Origin: Cyanophora paradoxa
Taxonomy: Eukaryota > Glaucocystophyceae > Cyanophorales > Cyanophoraceae
Direction: 5' to 3'
Assembly: GCA_004431415.1 (NCBI GenBank)
Contig: QPMI01000579.1
Location: 157,077-221,076, forward strand
DNA: 64,000 bases
The translations under genes and the position numbers were made by a program. Shown here one piece after another: positions 25,201-34,200 of this stretch. The first letter of the stretch is position 1. Each line of letters begins with the position of its first letter. Under the pieces are notes generated by a model, which worked only from the letters and a program-made list of their open reading frames with translations, was not told where the DNA came from and did not search any database.

Positions 25201-28200
25201 AAGCCGCCGCACGAGTCGCGATGGATCGAGAACTTCACCACGCGCCATCCGCTCGCCGGAACTGGCACCTGGGCGCGGAGTCGAGGACACGATTACGCTC
25301 GAAGCCAATTCGCGAGGAAGGAGGCGGCGCACCGCTCCGTAGTGGTGGTTGTTGATGAGCGTCTGCTGCTTCCAAACGTACACGTACTTATTCGGCTCGT
25401 TGATGAAGAAATTGATCCCCACGTCGGAAGCGAAGAAGAGCGTGTGCGCCGAGCTCAGCGATCTCGATTGGAATATCTGATCGTTGACGTCCGCGAAATC
25501 CACAGGCACGTTCCCGTAAACGAACGCCATCGGCACGGTGGAAATCTTGAATGTGACGGTCGCTGCGTGAACGCTTCAGTTTCCAGGCGCCAGTCCAAGC
25601 CATGCATGTGCGAGATGCACCTATGAACGTGTCCGGCGAGCCTGCCTGCGGCCGGAACGTGTAGAAGCCGCGGCATGCCGACCCGGACGCGCCCCTCGGG
25701 CACAGCGTCAGGTTCTGGCCCGCCGCCACCGCCGAGCCCGCCATCGACTCCCCACGGGAGTACTGCCAAGGCCCGCCCCGCGAGAAGTTGCGCTCGAAGA
25801 CCAACCGAGGCTCCCCCAGCGACACGTTGAACGAGACGGTCCCCGCTCCGCCCGACCGAGGGAGAAGGGGCGACGGCACGCCCGCGAGCATACCGGCCGC
25901 CTGCACCGACATGAATGCAGGCGACCCAAGCGATGGGGCCCCCTCCAGGCGCAGCGTCGCGTTGCAAGAGAAGCTCGTTCCAGCCGCGGGGCCGGCCGGC
26001 CCCCAGGATGCGATGTCGAGGCCCGCGCCGCAGCTCAGCGACGACGTCGCATCGGCGCCTGTTAGAACGCGGAGCTGTGCATAAGCAACGATCGGCAAGC
26101 GCGCGGCGGACGCGCACCGCCGATGACGATGCGGTTGGATGAGACGGCCGCCGGGAGCCGCACAGTCAGGGTCCCGTTGCGCAGCACGGAGTCTCTCAGG
26201 CTCGCGTCGTACTCCTCGACCATCAGGTCGGTAATCAACGTCTCTTCCGGGTACGAAGCCACCGTGTCGGCGTAGAGCTGTCCCCAAGACACTCAGCGAG
26301 TCCAGTCGCACATGAGCCACTTCGAAGGTAGCGCGAACGCTCACCCGGAACGTCCAGCCAGGCGCGGGGTCCCAGGTGGTGCGGTCCGTGATCAGGACGT
26401 CCTCGAGCGTCGTCTCGCCATCAACCACGACGGACACGACGACGCTGCCCGCAGCCGCGCCGGGCCGGACGTGCACTGCCGCCGAGCGCCACACGCCTGC
26501 AGCCACAATGAGCATGCCAGCGTGGAAAAAACTCGAGCCACGATCAAGGCGGGTGTCCGCGGGCGCCCGCTATCGTACACGCATGCGCACCACCGGCAGC
26601 ACCGGACGCGATGCTGCTCGTCGCAGTTCCGCCTTGCGCGTGCCGCGTCGTCGGATGCCATATCGACAAATAGCCGTATTTATAGCCTGCAAGCGCGCGA
26701 TGATCATCATGGCATGAGTTGAAAACTAATCGAATCTCAACACAGGGCGGGTCGGCGAGATCGCCGTGAGTGCTTTCTGGCGTGTTCCCGCGCTTCTAAA
26801 TACGTAGCATTTCAAGTACAGGGCGCACCCACGTAAGTTGCGAAATGAACTGCGCAATTATGCACGTTGGTCGCAGCCATGGAACACATGATTATTGCAG
26901 CGGATCGAGACGGGTTCGCGGCCAGCTACAGCCTGTGCGCACCGGACAATCGATCGCCCTGCATGGCGAGACAGCCAAGAGCTCCGGTGCAGTACGGAGC
27001 GGACGACGCTGTCGGCCCGTTGAACGTGTCGTTGATACGCCGCGCTGTGCCGTACGCGAACGTGAACCCGGTCCCCCCGTCTGGTTGGCGGCCCGCGTCA
27101 GATTCAGCAGCGGCGCACGGCGCGAGTGCACACTCGTGAGGGAGTTGATGGACATGAAGCGAAAGCTCGCAGTGAAGAAGCGCGGCGGCGGCCCTGCCGG
27201 CTCGAAGACGAACATGCCCTCGCTCGGCGCGCCGCGCACGAGCCGAAGCGCGCCGTCTTCGGGCGACAGGGCGGCGGAACCCGTGATCGACCACCTGCGA
27301 GTTGAAGGAAGAGCTCAATAAGCTCAATGTGCAGGCTCTCGTATCTGCGACGAGCCCATCAGCACACACCGGTACGAGGTGGGAGGGCCCGCGGTGGTGT
27401 TGAAGCTCTCCTTGAAGACCACGAATCCGTAGGGGCCGCGCTCGAAGGCAACAGAGAAGTCGAAGCTCGGCGAGGCTGCTACACGAGCGAGGTCCTGCAC
27501 AACGCGTCCGCGGAGCCCTCCCGAGAGCTCCGCCGTGAACGGCAGCAGGACGGGATCGAAATGGATGCTGTTGCTCGCCAGCCGCGTCTCCAGCCGGCAG
27601 GTCGCCACAGCTGCCTCTCTGATGGCGGGGAGTGGAAGAACTGCAGGAGTGCACTGCAGCGTGCTCGAGGCGTCCGGAGGGCGCACAACCCAGAGCGGGT
27701 ACGGCGTGCTCTGCACTTGCGTTCCGGACGCGGCGTGGCTGTAGAACAGGGTCACGCTCCCGCTGGTGATGGATGCGGCCGCGGTGAAGTTGAACCGATA
27801 CTCGCTGATGATCTGGGACCCCAAGCCTGACGCGAACGGGACGAAGGCCCCAATGGAGCCCAGGCCCGCGGAAGAGAGGCTCGCATTGACGGTGCCGAGC
27901 GGAGCAAAGATCGGCGTCCCCTGCCGGGCCGGCCGGGCCGAGCACAAGACGCTTGCGTTCACCTGCACGGCAATCTTTGCGCAGTGCACGACGACCTCCG
28001 TAGGCAGGTCTGTCGGCGATTGCAGTGTGAGGTGGCTGTGCCCAACGAGCCCGACAAACAGGGGTATGCACCAGAAACGATGAAGCTCGTGGAGAGGGCC
28101 ACAGCTGCGCCGCGCATCATTGTGACCGTCACGCGCCCTGTCTGCGCGATCGACGGCACGACTGGCGCAAAGGTCGCATTTGAGTACGCCATCCCGAATT

Positions 28201-31200
28201 CGTCCCCGCTCGTGAAAACGACGTTCGCAACCAAGGAGCCCGCCTGCAGCCCCTCCGCCGGGATCGTCACCCTCGCCACCGCGTAGACATTTGCGGGAGT
28301 TACGTCGACAAATATCGGCCCGCCCGCCTTCTTCGCGGCGTATGTGCACACCACGGCTTCCGCAATCCTGGCCTGCTGCGGGCACAGCAGCTGCGACGTA
28401 ACTGTCGCGGGCAGCGGGGTTGCAGCATCATCCGGCGTGTCTGCACTCGCGGTTAGGCAGATCCTTTCAGATATGCAACGGTCCGATGGTCACGCGCGCT
28501 GTTCACTCACCAGGGTAAAGGAAGACGCCGATGGCAGCTCCGGCGGGCCAGCCCGCCACCCCGAACCGCAGGCTCGGGTAGTTCTCCGGCAAAGTGTAGT
28601 GCATGCCTGCGCATTGACCATCGACTTCCGGATCTCCAGGGATCGCGATCGTCTGCACGACCGCGTCAGCTCCCCGGCCCGTGAGAAACGCAGCAAGCAT
28701 TGCGCTCACCTGGTTCGCATTTGTCCTATTTATCAGGTAGACCGGAGGTGTTCCAGCAATCGTATGATGCTTCCAGGATGTGTGGATTGCGAACGGCGTG
28801 CCCCGCAGATCAAGGTTCAGGATGCCGTCGGTATCGCAAGGTCCACCCCACGCTGGATAGTAGGCGTTGGACCCGGTAACAGCGCTGACGAAATCCATGG
28901 CGTTGACAGCAAAAGTGGGTCCGAGAGCTGTTGCGGGGTAGTCAAATCGCAGTCCCCAGAAATAATACCGGTAGGTGCCGCTGTAGATGTTGGCATAGTT
29001 TGATACCCCATACGCTCCGCCCATTGGGAGAGCAAGGAAGTCGTTCGTCGAAAAATAAAAGAAGCGGTGTTGAACGTACTCGCCCGTCTCCTGCGCGACG
29101 GCACGATGGCGTGAGATAATCCAATGCAAAATCCATTGCCAGAAGCTCGAGGCAACGAGAGTACCGAGTTCCTGAAAGCGTACATGCGCGCAGTGCCTGC
29201 TCGGAGAAATCGTGAGCGAACGGACGCGGGCACGAATTCCGATGATATCCCCTTGACGTCTCACCCGTGACATTCACGAGAACAGAAGCTATTACGCCCA
29301 CGGAAGCAAATGAAGCGGTAAGCGGGGCTGTTCTCAGAGCATCCGCGATTGACGCCGGCGATCCGACGAACGTGTACGTGACCTCGAAAACGAAGCTCGA
29401 CCCCGAGGCCGCCATCAAAGAGCGATCAACGACCGCCGTCAGTTTCGTCGCCAACATGCCAGGGTGGCTGAGCGTGACGTTCGACGCGAGCACCGAGACG
29501 GGCTCCTCGCGCCACCGCGTGGTCAGGTTACACCTGATTGCACGGCCATCATCGTGAGCGACAAAAGCACGAATAACGACTCTGCAGACTGCAGACGTCA
29601 GCGCACCTCAGGGTTTCGCCGGTGGTCACTAAGAAGAAGTTCCGGCCGGTCCGTGGTGCGCACTGCGCAGGCGCACATGGTCATAGCCGAGCACGCGGAA
29701 TCGATCATCAGCCGCACGCGTGCGAGCGCAAAGTTCATAATATTAACACGGACCTGCATTATGCTTGTCGAATCCGGCTCGCCAAGAACGACGAGGGCGC
29801 GGGGCTGAACCAGAGTCCGCTCGACAGAGACGGTGCTCCCGCTCGAACTCGTAAGCACGAATGTGCCTCGCAGCACCAGGTCCCATTTGCTCTGCTCGCA
29901 AGACGCTCGTCTTAAAAACAGCAATTGGAATGCACTTGCTGCTGCCAGAGAGCGACTGCAGTTGCAGCTAAAATACGCACCGGCAAAAGCTCGCGTCCCG
30001 TCGCATTGAGAGGGAAAGAAAAGGAGTTGCTCGCTGTGGTGATAGGACCCGCCTGGAGCCGGACGATGCCAGTCGTGTTCGCCACAGATACATTGAAGAT
30101 GCCACTCGCGCTCCCTTCCAACATGGCCCCTGAGCCGACATGATTAGACAATTATCCTCAAGTGCAGGAGCTGGATGTTCCGTCATCATTGCACAACATT
30201 CGCACCTCGGACTGTCGCGATGAGAGCTGCTGGGAGGGAGACGTACGACAGGCGCGGGATTGAGAGCTCTGCCGACACCGTCCAGATTGAAATGGCCGCG
30301 CTTGTCACGACGGCAGCCGGGATGGCGTCCGGGTCGCTGAAAGCGGCTGCCACATCGCAGCTGGTCGGCGAGCCCGTGGCGTTGAGCGTGAATCGCAGCT
30401 CCGGGAGACCGCTCGTGCCATTCACAACGACGATGTGTCCAGCAGCAATCGATCCCGCCACGCAGGACGTAATGTGCACTGAGAGCAGGGCCGGAGGCAC
30501 GAAAGTACGGATTCCGCTCTTCGAAGGCACGATGGTGCAATCGACAGTGGAGTTGACCGCAATCAGGTCACTCCCGCAGGAAGCATTGACAGCGTCCGGC
30601 ACATCTGCACGAAAGGTCGGCGAGCGGCATATAAAAATACCAACAGCGAAGTATCGCGATCCAGACCCGAGACAGCGATGACCGACGTGTTCGCGATGGG
30701 TGAGCCTCGATAAAGGGCTACAAGCCGGCCGCTCCCCAACGGCGCGAAGACTGGTGCGGACCCGCGTGCGCGCGGTAAATGAGCAAGAAATCCAGATATA
30801 CAAAGGCTGCAGCGCCAGCTTAAGCGCACCCGGCTCTGTTGCCGAAATCTGCACGTCGGAAATCCCCGCCTCGGTTGCGTACCCGTACCCGGCGTTGGAT
30901 CCAAAAAAGGCGAACGCCCTGTGCGGCGCGGTGAGTAGGCATTGAAATTGAGTGAATGGCGGCAACGGAGTTCAACGGAGGTTTCACCAGTCAGGCCGAG
31001 GGCTCCACCGCGGGATCGAAATGCTCGGGACCACAACGCGTCCCCGCCACGTCACCCTCAGTGATGCTCCCGCGGGATTTGCTCTATCGGGAGCGACCTC
31101 GACCTGACGTCGAATTGATAAGGACCTGCACGACCCATCTCCGCGCAGGAGACCCACACCTCCATGGGGTACATCGGCTCATTCGTCAGCGCGTTGTCCG

Positions 31201-34200
31201 TTGCAGAGGTGTAGAGACCGGCGGACTGGTAGTGGACGATGTTGCCGAGGTCATCGTATACATGGACGTAATGCTGTCCCGCTCGCGCCCACAGCGTGTA
31301 GAGGCGGACCTAGACGCCGACATCAATGTCGTATCTCACAACGCCCGCACCGCACACAGCCGATAATGGTTCGAACGAAGCCCATCATAACGCACCGTGA
31401 GCCCTGCATTTCGCGAGCGAATGTGCCCTTTTCCGTCGTTGGCGAGAACCGAATCCGGCGCCGTCACGTTCCATCCTAGAGGAAACGCGCCGATGGAGAA
31501 CGCGAATCCATCAGACGAGTATCCGACGGAGAAGCTCGGCCCGGTGCCGGTCTTGCCGCAGCACAGCTTGTACCGCCACGAGGCCCTGAAGAACCGCGGC
31601 ACGCGTGCTGGCGCAAACACCCACGCCCCGCCTGCCCGCGGTAACGCCGGCACAAGCTGAAGGTACGGGCCGGTGGCTGCCGAGACCACGCGCGCAGTGC
31701 CCGTGAGCGAGGATCCTGACCGGGCGAAGCTCCACGCGCTCGTGAAGTTCTCGGCAAAGACCAGCGAGGTCGGCGCAAACGCGAAGCTGAAGCGCGACGC
31801 GAAGCCGCCGAAAGCGGAGACGGACCCGACGAGCGTCCCATCGGCGATGACGCGCAGGTCGCCCGCGTCGACGGCCACTGGAGCACCGCTCCGGCGCAGC
31901 TCGAGGGTGCAGTTGTTCGCAGAGATGTCACTGCTGGAGGCCAGCAGCCGTCTGAGGGGACAGTGCAGTCGCGATGACAAGTCCGGCGCTGCGCAGTCGG
32001 AGCACACGCGCGCGCTTTCGTCAGCCGCAAGGTGCGCTTTCGAAACCCAAGCGCGCATCAGGCACCTCCATCGAGCCTTACGGCGGCAATGGTAGAGCCG
32101 TTGCCGGCGGATCCGTCGGTCAGCGCCACGACGGCGGCTCCGGCAGCCGCGGGCGCTGCAGGGTGCCGGTCCTGGCTCTCGACTCGGACTGGCAACGGAA
32201 GAATAAAAAGAATCAGATGCACGCAAACTCCACCACACAATCGCGAGAATTTAACACAACAGAAGAGCGCGAACCAGACTGGACTACCACCTCGTTCGTG
32301 GCTGCCGTAGACGTTCCCGGATCAGACAGCAGAAGGAAGCCCCTGCGAGATGTCGAGCAGGCCGACGCGTACGCCAGTCCACGTCAGATGGAGGACGAGC
32401 GATTGGCAAACTCCTTTGAAGGACCGCACCAGTTTGGCGACGGCGCCCAGCCAGTGAAACGTTGATTGATTGCCCCGTCGGCTCCAGCGTAGTCGTCTGG
32501 AGTGATGCTAACCCCATCTGCTCGCGCAAGAAATCGATTTCTCGACAGAAATCAGAACGATCGAGCAGCGATGGCGAACCCATCTCAATCGAATACACAG
32601 CATCCGCATCAGCATTTCTATGCAAAAAAGATCGTCAGCTTTCGAATATTCGTCTACTTGAAGCACAAAAAGCAAGCCGCCGCACGAGTCGCGATGGATC
32701 GAGAACTTCACCACGCGCCATCCGCTCGCCGGAACTGGCACCTGGGCGCGGAGTCGAGGACACGATTACGCTCGAAGCCAATTCGCGAGGAAGGAGGCGG
32801 CGCAGCGCACCGCTCCGTAGTGGTGGTTGTTGATGAGCGTCTGCTGCTTCCAAACGTACACGTACTTATTCGGCTCGTTGATGAAGAAATTGATCCCCAC
32901 GTCGGAGGCGAAGAAGAGCGTGTGCGCCGAGCTCAGCGATCTCGATTGGAATATCTGATCGTTGACGTCCGCGAAATCCACAGGCACGTTCCCGTAAACG
33001 AACGCCATCGGCACGGTGGAAATCTTGAATGTGACGGTCGCTGCGTGAACGCTTCAGTTTCCAGGCGCTAGTCCAAGCCATGCATGTGCGAGATGCACCT
33101 ATGAACGTGTCCGGCGAGCCTGCCTGCGGCCGGAACGTGTAGAAGCCGCGGCACGCCGACCCGGACGCGCCCCTCGGGCACAGCGTCAGGTTCTGGCCCG
33201 CCGCCACCGCCGAGCCCGTCATCGACTCCCCACGGGAGTACTGCCAAGGCCCGCCCCGCGAGAAGTTGCGCTCGAAGACCAGCCGCGGCTCCCCCAGCGA
33301 CACGTTGAACGAGACCGTCCCCGCGCCGCCTGACTGAGGGCGAAGGGGCGACGGCACGCCCGCGAGCATGCCGGCCGCCTGCACCGACATGAACGCCGGC
33401 GACCCGAGCGATGGGGCCCCCTCCAGGCGCATCGTCGCGTTGCAAGAGAAGCTCGTTCCAGCCGCGGGGCCGGCCGGCCCCCAGGATGCGATGTCGAGGC
33501 CCGCGCCGCAGCTCAGCGACGACGTCGCATCGGCGCCTGTTGGAGCGCGGAGCTGTGCATAAGCAACGATCGGCAAGCGCGCGGCGGGCGCGCACCGCCG
33601 ACGACGATGCGGTTGGATGAGACGGCCGCCGGGAGCCGCACAGTCAGGGTCCCGTTGCGCAGCACGGAGTCTCTCAGGCTCGCGTCGTACTCCTCGACGA
33701 TCATGTCGGTAATCAACGTCTCTTCGGGGTACGATGCCACCGTGTCGGCGTAAAGCTGTCCCCGCGGCACTCAGCAAATTCGACCAAACGAGAGCCACTG
33801 TACATGCCAGGCCTAGGGAGCGGAAACGCAAGCGCTCACCCGGAACGTCCAGCCTGGCGCGGGGTCCCAGGTGGTGCGGTCCGTGATCAGGACGTCCTCG
33901 AGCGTCGTCTCGCCATCGACCGCGACGGACACGACGACGCTGCCCGCAGCCGCGCCGGGCCGGACGTGCACTGCCGCGGAGCGCCACACGCCTGCAGCTA
34001 CAGTGAGCATGCCGGCATCGTAGACCTCGAGCCACGACCAAGGCGAGTGACCGCCCGCTATCGCACACGCATGCGCACCACCCGCAGCACCGGACGCGAT
34101 GCTGCTCGTCGCAGTTCCGCCTTGCGCGTACCGCGTCGTCGGATGCCATATCGACAAATAGCCGTATTTATAGCCTGCAAGCGCGCGATGATCAGTTGGA

